Source of the DNA: Tropicibacter sp. R16_0
GTDB lineage: Bacteria; Pseudomonadota; Alphaproteobacteria; Rhodobacterales; Rhodobacteraceae
Assembly: GCF_017743935.1 (NCBI RefSeq)
Contig: NZ_JAGHRE010000019.1
Span: forward strand, 1 to 51,813
DNA length: 51,813 nucleotides
Reading direction: 5' to 3'
The position numbers and the translations under genes are program-made. Under the pieces are notes generated by a model. It had not been told where the DNA came from and did not search any database. It saw nothing but the letters and a program-made list of their open reading frames with translations. Shown piece after piece: positions 28,949 to 37,109 of this stretch; the stretch's first letter is position 1; each line of letters opens with the position of its first letter.

Positions 28949-30449
28949 CAGCAAAAATCCCGGAATAGGTTTCGCGTAGAGCTTTCTTTTGCACCTTACC
29001 CATGGTGTTGCGCGGCAATGCATCCAGCAAGATCACGCGCTTGGGCTGTTTGAACTTGGCCAACTGTCCCTGCAACGCTTCACTTACAGCCCGGGCCGAG
29101 GTTCCGCCGCCTTCGGGCACGACAACGGCGACGACCCCCTCGCCAAAGTCGGGATGCGGCGCGCCAATGACAGCACTTTCCAGCACGCCAGGCAGATCGT
29201 CGATCAGGCTTTCAACCTCTTTTGGGTAGACGTTGAAGCCACCAGTAATGATCAGGTCTTTCTCGCGGCCCACGATAGTTACGTATCCGTCGGCATCGAT
29301 CTTGGCCATGTCACCGGTGATGAACCAGCCATCGGGCTTCAACTCCTCGGCTGTCTTCTCTGGCATCTGCCAATAGCCTTGGAACACATTGGTACCGCGC
29401 ACTTCCAGTACTCCGATCTCGCCTGTGGGCACCTCGGCCCCTTCATCCATCACACGCGCTTCGACCCCCGGCAATGGAAACCCGACCGTTCCCGCGCGGC
29501 GTTCCCCGTCATAGGGGTTCGATGTGCTCATGTTGGTTTCGGTCATGCCATAGCGTTCCAGAATGCGATGGCCCGTGCGGGCCTCCCACCGCTCATGCGT
29601 GTCGACCAGCAATGGCGCCGAACCTGAAATGAAGAGCCTCATATTGCTCGCCCGTTCCCGAGTCAGGCGATCATCTGTCAATAGCCGCGTGTAGAAGGTG
29701 GGCACACCCATCAACGCGGTCGCAGTCGGCATCGCCTCTAGAATTGTATCCGGATCAAAACCGGGTAAGAACACCACCTTTGCACCGGCCAACAGTGCCA
29801 CGTTGGTCGCCACAAACAGCCCATGAGTGTGAAAGATTGGAAGCGCATGGATCAGCACATCGTCCGCCGTGAACCGCCAATAATCACGCAGCACGGTGGA
29901 GTTCGAGGCAAGGTTGTCATGGCTCAACATTGCGCCTTTAGACCGCCCCGTGGTGCCAGAGGTATAGAGGATCGCCGCCAGATCGCCGGGTTCCCGCGCA
30001 ACCACGTCGAACCCATCTTGCGCATCGGCCAGGTCCTTCAAGCTACCTTGCCCGGATGCGTCCAGCGTCAGGACCTTTGCCGTACCGGAAATGGCTGAAA
30101 TCTCTTCCAAGCGATTAGGATCGCAGACGACGACGCACGGGCTAGCGTCGCCAACAAAATACGCGACCTCGGGGCCGGTATAGGCCGTATTGAGAGGCAG
30201 AAAGATACCGCCTGCCATGACCGTGCCCAGGTAGAGCTCGATCGCCTGAATGGTCTTGGCCACTTGAACGGCCACCCGGTCCCCCGGCTCAACACCGCAG
30301 GATACCAAAGCTGCAGCCATCCGCTCGGCCCCAGCAAACAAGGCACCAAAACTCACCGTTTCACCGGCCTGCAAATACGCGAAAACATCATCCTCGCGTC
30401 CTGCCGAAGCCTCTTTGAGTTTTGAAATCAGGTGGTTCCGGTCGTACAT
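28941..30449 (-). CDS. matB: Malonyl-CoA synthetase (MatB-like AMP-forming ligase)
   Basis: A 502-residue AMP-forming acyl-CoA synthetase. The phosphate loop is 'AAILYTSGTTGRSKGAMLSH', the adenine motif 'ILERYGMTETNM', and the hinge/catalytic end 'GREKDLIITGGFNVYPKEVE' with the terminal Lys in 'LPRNTMGKVQKKALRE'. Length and 'SHDNLASNSTVLRDYWRFTA' point to malonyl-CoA synthetases rather than long-chain ligases; related substrates such as methylmalonate are possible. It is first in a two-gene unit with the CaiB-like gene, and divergent from a DMT transporter. Confidence 0.82.
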   Translation of the reverse strand: MYDRNHLISKLKEASAGREDDVFAYLQAGETVSFGALFAGAERMAAALVSCGVEPGDRVAVQVAKTIQAIELYLGTVMAGGIFLPLNTAYTGPEVAYFVGDASPCVVVCDPNRLEEISAISGTAKVLTLDASGQGSLKDLADAQDGFDVVAREPGDLAAILYTSGTTGRSKGAMLSHDNLASNSTVLRDYWRFTADDVLIHALPIFHTHGLFVATNVALLAGAKVVFLPGFDPDTILEAMPTATALMGVPTFYTRLLTDDRLTRERASNMRLFISGSAPLLVDTHERWEARTGHRILERYGMTETNMSTSNPYDGERRAGTVGFPLPGVEARVMDEGAEVPTGEIGVLEVRGTNVFQGYWQMPEKTAEELKPDGWFITGDMAKIDADGYVTIVGREKDLIITGGFNVYPKEVESLIDDLPGVLESAVIGAPHPDFGEGVVAVVVPEGGGTSARAVSEALQGQLAKFKQPKRVILLDALPRNTMGKVQKKALRETYSGIFADG

Positions 30450-30477
30450 GGCCTATTCCTCTTTCTGCGGGTGCACA

Positions 30478-31482
30478 ATGAGTGAACCAACACGCGAAAA
30501 TCAAGCAATTGATCTTTCCCAAACAAAGGCGCAGGTTCGCGCCATGGCAAAAAACTTAACATCGCATCGGCCTTTGCTCGCCATCGGCCTCAAGACCACC
30601 GCGATCTTTCTGTTCACGGCAATGGCCGCACTGGTCAAATACCTGTCCGAGGATATCCCGGCTGGTGAGGCCGTGTTCTTTCGCTCGTTCTTTGCCATCC
30701 CGGTCATCGTCATCTGGTTGATTTCACGCGGAGAGTTGCGCAACGGGCTAATTGCCAAAAAGCCGATGAACCATTTCTGGCGCGGCGTGCTGGGGACATC
30801 AGCCATGGGGCTGACCTTTACCGGTCTGGGCCTTTTGCCCCTGCCCGAGGTGACCGCAATCGGCTTTGCCACACCGATTTTCACCCTGGTTCTGGCCGCC
30901 ATCTTTCTGGGCGAACGCATCCGCATGATTCGCATCGGCGCGGTTCTGGTTGGCTTGCTGGGGGTTGTCATCATGCTCTGGCCCCGACTGGGTGGAGATG
31001 CCAAAGCCGAAGATCTCGCCCTGCTTGGGGCGCTCTGTGTGCTAGCGGCGACTTTTGCGCGGGCCTTTGTGCAGATCCACATCCGTCAGATGGTTCAGAC
31101 CGAACACACCGCCGCCATCGTGTTCTATTTCTCGGCTACAGCGTCCGCGCTTTCGCTGCTGACACTCCCCTTTGGCTGGGTCATGCCGACGACCGAGCAG
31201 ATGGCCTTGCTGGTGCTGGCCGGAGTTGTCGGGGGATGCGCTCAGATTCTGGTGACATCATCGTATCGGTTTGGACCGGCCTCGATGCTCGCACCGTATG
31301 ACTACACATCAATGCTCTTTGCCGTGTTGATCGGCTATTTCTGGTTCAGCGAGTTGCCGACCGGGATGATGATCGCCGGTGCCACGCTGGTCATTGCCGC
31401 AAACGCTTTGGTCGTGTGGCGGGAACACAAGCTGGGCTTGGAACGGGGCAAGGCGCGGTCGGTGACAGACCCCAAAAGTTGA
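30478..31482 (+). CDS. DMT (EamA) family transporter
   Basis: A 334-residue membrane protein with about ten helices in two EamA repeats. 'VKYLSEDIPAGEAVFFRSFF' opens the first repeat and 'FGPASMLAPYDYTSMLFAVL' lies in the second. Such proteins export small metabolites such as amino acids; the substrate is unknown. The start at MSEPTRENQAI is chosen because the frame upstream overlaps matB. MAKNLTSHRP at 30544 is an alternative. Confidence 0.82.
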   Translation: MSEPTRENQAIDLSQTKAQVRAMAKNLTSHRPLLAIGLKTTAIFLFTAMAALVKYLSEDIPAGEAVFFRSFFAIPVIVIWLISRGELRNGLIAKKPMNHFWRGVLGTSAMGLTFTGLGLLPLPEVTAIGFATPIFTLVLAAIFLGERIRMIRIGAVLVGLLGVVIMLWPRLGGDAKAEDLALLGALCVLAATFARAFVQIHIRQMVQTEHTAAIVFYFSATASALSLLTLPFGWVMPTTEQMALLVLAGVVGGCAQILVTSSYRFGPASMLAPYDYTSMLFAVLIGYFWFSELPTGMMIAGATLVIAANALVVWREHKLGLERGKARSVTDPKS

Positions 31483-31538
31483 CTTTACCTTTGCGCCATA
31501 GCCCCTAGGGTATGCGGCGCAATACAAAAGGGTTTCCC

Positions 31539-32138
31539 ATGAGCGACGCAGAGAACCACAAAGAGAAGATGAAAGAGGTGCAGGCCAAGCACCGTGAGCG
31601 GGTCTCGCAGCTGCAGGACCCTGAACAAGGCCTGGTTCTGATCCACACCGGCAAGGGCAAGGGTAAATCATCGTCCGCGTTTGGCGTCGTCGTTCGCGCC
31701 CTGGGCTGGGGCCAGAAGGTGGCTGTTGTGCAGTTCATTAAGGGCAAGTGGAAAACTGGCGAGCGTCGGTTCTTTGAAGAGCACGGCAAAGTGACATGGC
31801 ACACCATGGGCGAAGGTTTCACCTGGGACACCCAGGACAAGGACCGCGATATCGCCGCCGCGCAAGCCGCGTTTGGCAAAGCCGCAGATCTGATCGCCAG
31901 CGGCGACTATGATCTGGTGGTGCTGGATGAGGTCAACATCGCCCTGCGGTACGAATACCTGAGCGTGGAACAGGTGATCGAGGCACTGGACAAGCGCGGC
32001 CAGAACACTGGCGTAATCCTGACCGGTCGCGATGCGCCAGAAGCTTTGTGTGAGTATGCCGATCTGGTCACCGAAATGACCGAGGTGAAGCACCCCTTCA
32101 AAGCCGGAATCAAGGCTCAGCGCGGCGTCGATTTCTGA
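31539..32138 (+). CDS. cobO: Cob(I)yrinic acid a,c-diamide adenosyltransferase
   Basis: A 199-residue enzyme of the CobA/CobO family that adds the 5'-deoxyadenosyl group to the corrin cobalt during B12 synthesis. The phosphate-binding loop is 'LIHTGKGKGKSSSAFGVVVR' near residue 35, and 'DLVVLDEVNIALRYEYLSVE' and 'VILTGRDAPEALCEYADLVT' are conserved family blocks. The start MSDAENHKEKM is preferred over a longer frame. No other cobalamin gene is nearby, so it is not in a cob operon here. Confidence 0.95.
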   Translation: MSDAENHKEKMKEVQAKHRERVSQLQDPEQGLVLIHTGKGKGKSSSAFGVVVRALGWGQKVAVVQFIKGKWKTGERRFFEEHGKVTWHTMGEGFTWDTQDKDRDIAAAQAAFGKAADLIASGDYDLVVLDEVNIALRYEYLSVEQVIEALDKRGQNTGVILTGRDAPEALCEYADLVTEMTEVKHPFKAGIKAQRGVDF

Positions 32139-32214
32139 TCTGATTCGCGTCACTTGATGCGGTTTAGAGACTGTTATCCGACCAAAACGATCCGAAATAC
32201 CACTTGTGGTTGTG

Positions 32215-32242
32215 GGTGAAGGCGGTTTAGCATCGCCTCACC
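32215..32242. terminator. Possible hairpin between cobO and the next gene
   Basis: GGTGAAGGCG and CGCCTCACC pair with one bulged A around a 9-base loop. No U tract follows, and it lies 19 bases before the next start codon, so it could be a weak terminator or an element affecting translation. Confidence 0.3.
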
Positions 32243-32260
32243 TATCTGTTTGAGCACGAC

Positions 32261-33280
32261 ATGAAACAGATCATTGCCTCTCTTGCCCTGCTTTTTGGTG
32301 TGGGTTTTGCCGCTGCCGGTTCGGATTTGCAGGAAGCGGTGGACTTATGGCTAAGCGGCAACGACGCCGAAAGTCTGCCAATCCTGTCGAAACTTGCCAA
32401 ATCCGGTGACACAGACGCACGCCTGCTGTTGGCCCAGATCGAAGTGACGGACAAAGGCCCCTCGCCGTATCGCTTGTCATTGAGCAAACAACAGGCGCGT
32501 GATTTGTTCCGGCAGGTGGACGAAACTTCGCCCTTTGCGACCAGTTGGCTGACGGTCGAGGCTCAGAGTGGTGATCCATTGGCGGCGGCGCTTTTGCGCG
32601 CGCGAAGTGCCGACCCCGATCCCGAAGTGATCTTGCAACTTGCCGCATTGGGTGAGCATCAGGCCACAGACCACCCCAGCCGGATTGTTTCGCTTTATGG
32701 TACGCCAGAAGACAGGCAAACGCTGGCAAACAGCCCACATCTGCTGTCCGAACTGGCCCCTTACGTTGCCTATTTGTCGGATACGCCAGAACCGCGTGGA
32801 GACGGGTTGGCAGCTCTGCGACATATCATTGGACGTACTGAAGGCATTGACGCGAATGATGCCGAAACTCTGGGAATCGCCGGGCTCTTGGCCTTGGGGT
32901 TTGGCTTTGGCGATGCATCTCCAGCGAACCGCTGGTACAAACCGGTGCAAGAATGGGTCATGACCGCGCCTGAAACACGCCCGATTGCCAATCTGTGTAA
33001 CGCGCAATGTGGGTCGCAAGCCCCGGCGTGCGGGATGGCAATGATGGCCTTGGCCGGTGGGTATTTCGAGGTGATCCGCATTGACAGCCCGCTGGAAAAG
33101 CTGATCCCTCAAAAGGTGTTTCTGGACAGCAAGCGCGCACAGCTGATGACACTACGCCGCGCAGCGCTGGCCCGGTCCGAAACGAACAACCCACCTGGCC
33201 TGAATGAAATCGCGGCCTTTTCCCAATGTGCTGCAGATCTGGTCCAGCAAGAACGGCAGGCTTACCGAAAATTGAAGTAG
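32261..33280 (+). CDS. Exported helical-repeat protein of unknown function
   Basis: A 339-residue protein with a signal peptide (MKQIIASLALLFGVGFAAAG). The mature part is mostly alpha helical, with short Ala/Leu-rich helix pairs such as 'DLQEAVDLWLSGNDAESLPI', 'LSKLAKSGDTDARLLLAQIE' and 'TVEAQSGDPLAAALLRARSA', like Sel1/TPR solenoids. Cysteines near residues 248, 252 and 258 may form disulfides. It ends at a bidirectional terminator facing phoD. Partners are unknown; Sel1-like proteins often act as scaffolds. Confidence 0.65.
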   Translation: MKQIIASLALLFGVGFAAAGSDLQEAVDLWLSGNDAESLPILSKLAKSGDTDARLLLAQIEVTDKGPSPYRLSLSKQQARDLFRQVDETSPFATSWLTVEAQSGDPLAAALLRARSADPDPEVILQLAALGEHQATDHPSRIVSLYGTPEDRQTLANSPHLLSELAPYVAYLSDTPEPRGDGLAALRHIIGRTEGIDANDAETLGIAGLLALGFGFGDASPANRWYKPVQEWVMTAPETRPIANLCNAQCGSQAPACGMAMMALAGGYFEVIRIDSPLEKLIPQKVFLDSKRAQLMTLRRAALARSETNNPPGLNEIAAFSQCAADLVQQERQAYRKLK

Positions 33281-33312
33281 GCGCCCCGGGCCATTTGAAC
33301 CAGGGCGCCCAT
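33278..33312. terminator. Bidirectional terminator between convergent genes
   Basis: GGCGCCC (33280-33286) pairs with GGGCGCC (33303-33309), extended inward by GG/CC. The left arm begins at the last base of the upstream stop codon, and the phoD stop is 13 bases beyond the right arm. Confidence 0.7.
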
Positions 33313-33322
33313 TTCATGACAA

Positions 33323-34891
33323 TCAGATCGCGCCGGTTTTCGGGTCCAGCGTCACCGACCACAGCTCGGTGTCGGCGCGATCCATCAAGCGCACGGTCAT
33401 CTGCTCAGTGGCACCGTCGATGTCCACCAAACCAAAGAACTGCAGCCCTTCGGATGGCGGCAGGTTCACACCCTGACCTTCGGCCGGGGCTTTGACGAAT
33501 TTGACCTCGGGTCCGAATGTGCCGTCCAACTTGTTGGGTCCAAAAGTTCCGGCGTGCAGGGGGCCCGAGACGAACTCCCAAAACGGTTCGAAATCCTGGA
33601 ATTGCGCTTTGTTGGGGTCGTAGTAGTGCGCAGCGGTGTAGTGTACGTCAGCCGTGAACCAGACGGTGTTCTTGATCCCGCCGGTCTTGATGAACCGCAG
33701 CAGATCGGCAATTTCCAACTCGCGCCCTTTGGCCGGGCCGCTGTCCCCGTTCGCGATTGCCTCGGCACCGGCCTGTTCGCGCCAGTTGTCCCAGACAATC
33801 AGGCCGATTGGCATATCTGACGCGATCACCTTCCACGTTGCTTGCGACGCCGCCAATTCGCGCTTGAGCCATGCCAGCTGTTCTGCCCCCAGGATGCGCG
33901 ACTGATCGGTGATCTCATCCTCCATCGAGGCACCATTCGGGCCGCGATAGCTGCGCAGGTCTAGGAAGAAAACATCCAGCATCGGCCCGTATGAGATCTT
34001 GCGATAGACACGGCCCGGTTCTGCTGGTGTGATCCGCAGCGGGGTCATCTCGTGAAACGCACGGCCCGCGCGCGATTGCAGCACGTGAACGGACTTCTCG
34101 GTGTAACGATCGTCAGATATCAGATCCTTGGCATCCGACCAGTTGTTTACAACCTCATGGTCGTCCCATTGGAAGAAGGTCGGGCAGACGGCGTTCATCG
34201 CCTTCACATGCTCGTCCATCAGGTTGTATTTCCATTGGGCGCGGAATTCATCCAGCGTCTCGGCCACCTTGCGCTTCTCGTCGATCAATGTGGTGTTCTT
34301 CCAGATCAGCTTGCCGTCTTTTTCCACCTCGTCCTGCATTGGACCATCGGCATAGACCGTGTCGCCTGAGTGGATAAAGAAATCAGGCTTGTGCTGCGCC
34401 ATGGTGGCATAGGTGCGCATGCCATCATCATCGATGCCCCACCCCTGACCGGCGGTGTCGCCCGACCAGGCAAAACGCACATCGCGGCGTGAGGTCGGCG
34501 CAGTGCGGAACTGGCCCACGATCGGTTCGGACGTGATATTGATGTCGTTCAGATCAGCGGCGACAAAACGGTAAAAGATGTCCTGATCCGACGGCAGACC
34601 ATCAACCAGACGTTTGACCGCAAAGTCGCTGTTGGGAATCGCATCCATCGGCGCCAATTTGCGGGCATTCGCAAAGCTTTCGGTGGTCGATACCTCCATC
34701 ATAACGCGCGAGGGACGGTCCGTGCGGGTCCAGATCATACCCGAAGACGTGTCGACATCCCCGGATTGAACACCGTGCGTGAAAACCGGGCGCGAGGCTG
34801 CGCGGCTGATGGCCGGCATCGCCAGCGAGGCGGCAAAAGCAGTACTGCCCGCCAAAAAGGCACGACGATGGGGGCGAAGGATCTTGGTCAT
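33323..34891 (-). CDS. phoD: PhoD-like alkaline phosphatase (Tat-exported)
   Basis: A 522-residue enzyme with a twin-arginine signal peptide: 'RPHRRAFLAGSTAFAASLAM'. The start is chosen for its AGGAGAGC site. The N-terminal beta domain begins 'FTHGVQSGDVDTSSGMIWTR'. The metallophosphatase core shows 'FFIHSGDTVYADGPMQDEVE', 'FQWDDHEVVNNWSDAK', 'RSYRGPNG' and 'WFTADVHYTAAHYYDPNK', as in PhoD phosphodiesterase/phosphatases that use calcium and iron. It releases phosphate from organic phosphorus in the periplasm. No Pho box was identified upstream. Confidence 0.92.
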   Translation of the reverse strand: MTKILRPHRRAFLAGSTAFAASLAMPAISRAASRPVFTHGVQSGDVDTSSGMIWTRTDRPSRVMMEVSTTESFANARKLAPMDAIPNSDFAVKRLVDGLPSDQDIFYRFVAADLNDINITSEPIVGQFRTAPTSRRDVRFAWSGDTAGQGWGIDDDGMRTYATMAQHKPDFFIHSGDTVYADGPMQDEVEKDGKLIWKNTTLIDEKRKVAETLDEFRAQWKYNLMDEHVKAMNAVCPTFFQWDDHEVVNNWSDAKDLISDDRYTEKSVHVLQSRAGRAFHEMTPLRITPAEPGRVYRKISYGPMLDVFFLDLRSYRGPNGASMEDEITDQSRILGAEQLAWLKRELAASQATWKVIASDMPIGLIVWDNWREQAGAEAIANGDSGPAKGRELEIADLLRFIKTGGIKNTVWFTADVHYTAAHYYDPNKAQFQDFEPFWEFVSGPLHAGTFGPNKLDGTFGPEVKFVKAPAEGQGVNLPPSEGLQFFGLVDIDGATEQMTVRLMDRADTELWSVTLDPKTGAI

Positions 34892-34940
34892 AATGCTCTC
34901 CTGTCTTGCGATCTTAGTACGACCGCGGGATTGGTGAGCT

Positions 34941-34976
34941 GATAAAAGCCGCGCCATTGTAAAAGGCGCGGCTCAG
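34941..34976 (-). terminator. Intrinsic terminator of the small membrane protein gene
   Basis: AGCCGCGCC (34947-34955) and GGCGCGGCT (34965-34973) form a 9-bp stem; on the minus strand it is followed by TTTTATC. It lies 50 bases past the stop at 35024. Confidence 0.8.
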
Positions 34977-35023
34977 TTTTCTAACAGTATCACGATGATA
35001 CTGTGACATCCATCGGAGTTATC

Positions 35024-35389
35024 TCAGGCGGTAACGCCCTGCTCGGGCGCGCTCAGCGAGATAACGGCCACCACCGCCGCTCCATTCACCCAATAAAACA
35101 GGGCATCCAGACCGGTGAAGCCGAACAGGCCGGGTGCAAACAGAAATGCCAAACCGACAAGCAGGTCGACGGCCAGGTGAAATTTGTAAGGCAGCAACCG
35201 CCAGACGCCCAAATGATGATCCGTCAAAACCGTCAGGACCAAAGCGGCCAGGCCAGTCACAACCGACAACCACAAAGCCAGCGGGCTGGATTGCCCCACC
35301 CCCAGCAGAAACGGCAAACCCATCAGTGCCAGCGCGACAGGATAATCCAGGTAGGCGTGAATCGAGCGAGTAACAAAGCGAAGAGACAT
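35024..35389 (-). CDS. Small membrane protein, possibly SPW-repeat-like
   Basis: A 121-residue protein starting MSLRFVTRSIHAYLDYPVAL, with AAGGAA upstream. It has four hydrophobic helices. 'LPYKFHLAVDLLVGLAFLFA' and 'GLDALFYWVNGAAVVAVISL' resemble two repeats of the SPW type, but this is only a pattern match. It is a single-gene unit with its own terminator. A pair of 17-base direct repeats with 21-base period lies 64-101 bases upstream, suggesting activator control. Confidence 0.55.
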   Translation of the reverse strand: MSLRFVTRSIHAYLDYPVALALMGLPFLLGVGQSSPLALWLSVVTGLAALVLTVLTDHHLGVWRLLPYKFHLAVDLLVGLAFLFAPGLFGFTGLDALFYWVNGAAVVAVISLSAPEQGVTA

Positions 35390-35452
35390 CCGAATTCCTT
35401 TCCAAACTTGGTGTGACCCCAAGCTAGGAAGAAGCGCTCGAATGTATGAAAC

Positions 35453-35490
35453 CAGATCGTCCCCAAGTTATTGCAGATCGTCCAGAAGTT
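35453..35490 (-). promoter_or_regulatory. Direct repeats with 21-bp period upstream of the membrane protein gene
   Basis: CAGATCGTCCCCAAGTT (35453-35469) and CAGATCGTCCAGAAGTT (35474-35490) match at 15 of 17 positions, with starts 21 bases apart, two helical turns. This spacing is common for response-regulator and other activator sites. The repeats sit upstream of the gene starting at 35389, and beyond the end of ilvE. Confidence 0.55.
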
Positions 35491-35525
35491 TGGGTGATTT
35501 CCGTTTTGATCGGTATGCCGACGAA

Positions 35526-35553
35526 AAAAGCCCCCGCAAATGCAGGGGCTTGA
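35526..35553 (-). terminator. Intrinsic terminator of ilvE
   Basis: On the minus strand AAGCCCCTGC and GCGGGGGCTT flank a short loop, followed by TTTTTTCG. It begins about 20 bases after the ilvE stop. Confidence 0.85.
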
Positions 35554-35572
35554 TCGGTTTGCTTTGTCAGAT

Positions 35573-36439
35573 TTAGGCGCGAACGAGCTTTTCGTAGTCT
35601 TCTGCGATTTCACGGGTCAGGGCTCCGACCTCGAATTTGTAATCGCCGATCTGACCAACCGGAGTGACCTCTGCCGCGGTGCCGGTCAGCCAGCACTGTT
35701 CGAAATCAGCCATCTCTTCGGGCTTGATGCGACGTTCGTGCACGGTGATGCCTTTGTCCTTGAGCATCTGGATCACGGTTTGACGAGTGATGCCGTTCAG
35801 GAAGCAGTCGGCCAGCGGGGTATGAACCTCGCCATCTTTCACAAAGAACACGTTCGCGCCGGTGGCTTCGGCCACATAGCCGCGCCAATCCATGAACAGA
35901 GCATCCGAGCAGCCCTTGGCCTCGGCCTTGTGCTTGGAGATGGTGCAGATCATGTAAAGACCGGCGGCCTTGGCGTGAACCGGGATGGTCTCGGGCGAGG
36001 GGCGTTTCCACTCGGCAATGTCCAGCTTGGCGCCCTGCATCTTGGCGTCACCGTAATAGGCACCCCAACCCCAGACAGCGATGGCCATACGCACCGGGTT
36101 CTTGGCGGATGCGACACCCATGTCTTCGCCCGAACCGCGCCAGACAACGGCACGCACATAAGCGTCGGTCAGGCCGGATGCCTTCAGGGTTTCTTCCTTG
36201 GCGGCTTCGATCTCGTCCACCGAATACGGCATCGGCATGTCCAGCGCCTCGGCCGAGGCGATCAGACGCTCGGAGTGCTCGCGGCTTTTGAAAATCTTGC
36301 CGTTATATGCCCGCTCACCTTCAAAAACCGAGCTGGCATAGTGCATTGCGTGGGTCAAAACATGGACCTTGGCCTCGCGCCAATCCACCAGTTCCCCATC
36401 CATCCAGATCACTCCATCGCGATCATCATAACCCGACAT
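35573..36439 (-). CDS. ilvE: Branched-chain amino acid aminotransferase
   Basis: A 288-residue class IV PLP aminotransferase starting MSGYDDRDGVIWMDGELVDW, with AGGAGG upstream. 'HAMHYASSVFEGERAYNG' opens the fold. The Schiff-base lysine is probably in 'TIPVHAKAAGLYMICTISKH', and 'DALFMDWRGYVAEATGANVF' and 'LNGITRQTVIQML' bind the cofactor phosphate. It interconverts branched-chain amino acids and 2-oxo acids with glutamate. It is divergent from petP, with its own terminator. Confidence 0.94.
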   Translation of the reverse strand: MSGYDDRDGVIWMDGELVDWREAKVHVLTHAMHYASSVFEGERAYNGKIFKSREHSERLIASAEALDMPMPYSVDEIEAAKEETLKASGLTDAYVRAVVWRGSGEDMGVASAKNPVRMAIAVWGWGAYYGDAKMQGAKLDIAEWKRPSPETIPVHAKAAGLYMICTISKHKAEAKGCSDALFMDWRGYVAEATGANVFFVKDGEVHTPLADCFLNGITRQTVIQMLKDKGITVHERRIKPEEMADFEQCWLTGTAAEVTPVGQIGDYKFEVGALTREIAEDYEKLVRA

Positions 36440-36473
36440 GCTGCATCCTCCTGAGCGAGCCGTTTTTGCACTT

Positions 36474-36555
36474 GTTGCGCAACTTACGACCGAAACGGTC
36501 ACAATATTGCGCCAAAACTGCGACTCGATAGCTGTTCACTATTGGAATGTCAATA
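36474..36555. promoter_or_regulatory. Candidate operators in the ilvE-petP intergenic region
   Basis: Two small dyads are seen: GTTGCGCAAC (36474-36483) and TATTG-N6-CAATA (36540-36555), the second 41 bases before the petP start. MarR-type regulators typically bind short dyads near their own promoters, so PetP autoregulation is possible but unproven. Confidence 0.35.
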
Positions 36556-36596
36556 AGACTGACTTAAAGTGAGCCAAAGCAAGAATGAGGCTCAGA

Positions 36597-37109
36597 ATGT
36601 CCGACGGACGCTCGACCCCGGTCTATGGCAGCGAAAGCTTGCTGTTTCTGACCGATGAACAGCTCAGACAAGGGATTGAGGCGATGTTCTTTGCCTATCG
36701 CGGCTTTACCGCCGATCCCGACCGCATTCTGGCCGAAATGGCTTATGGCCGTGCGCATCACCGCGCGATCCACTTTATTAACCGTGCGCCCGGCACAACA
36801 GTGAACAATCTGTTGGCCATTCTGGGCGTCACGAAACAGTCTCTTAACCGGGTTCTGCGCACGTTGATCACGGACGGGCTGGTTGAAAGCCGCGTGGGCA
36901 AGATCGACAAGCGCGAACGTCACCTGTACCTGACCGAAGATGGCCGTTCGCTTGAGGCAACGTTGTCGGACGCCCAGCGCAAGCGGATGCGTGCAGCGTA
37001 CAAGGATGCGGGCCCCGAGGCGGTGGCCGGGTTCAAACTGGTGCTCGAGGCGATGATGGATGCAGATATGCGCCGAGCGTATTCAAAGTTGCGGGATGGT
37101 ACCTCATGA
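36597..37109 (+). CDS. petP: PetP-like MarR family regulator
   Basis: A 170-residue winged-helix protein starting MSDGRSTPVYGSESLLFLTD, with GAGG 8 bases upstream. The helix-turn-helix is 'VNNLLAILGVTKQSLNRVLR' and the wing 'DGLVESRVGKIDKRERHLYL'. In Rhodobacter capsulatus petP encodes a MarR-like protein directly upstream of petR, and the same pairing is seen here with a four-base overlap (ATGA). The name rests on that synteny. Confidence 0.82.
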   Translation: MSDGRSTPVYGSESLLFLTDEQLRQGIEAMFFAYRGFTADPDRILAEMAYGRAHHRAIHFINRAPGTTVNNLLAILGVTKQSLNRVLRTLITDGLVESRVGKIDKRERHLYLTEDGRSLEATLSDAQRKRMRAAYKDAGPEAVAGFKLVLEAMMDADMRRAYSKLRDGTS

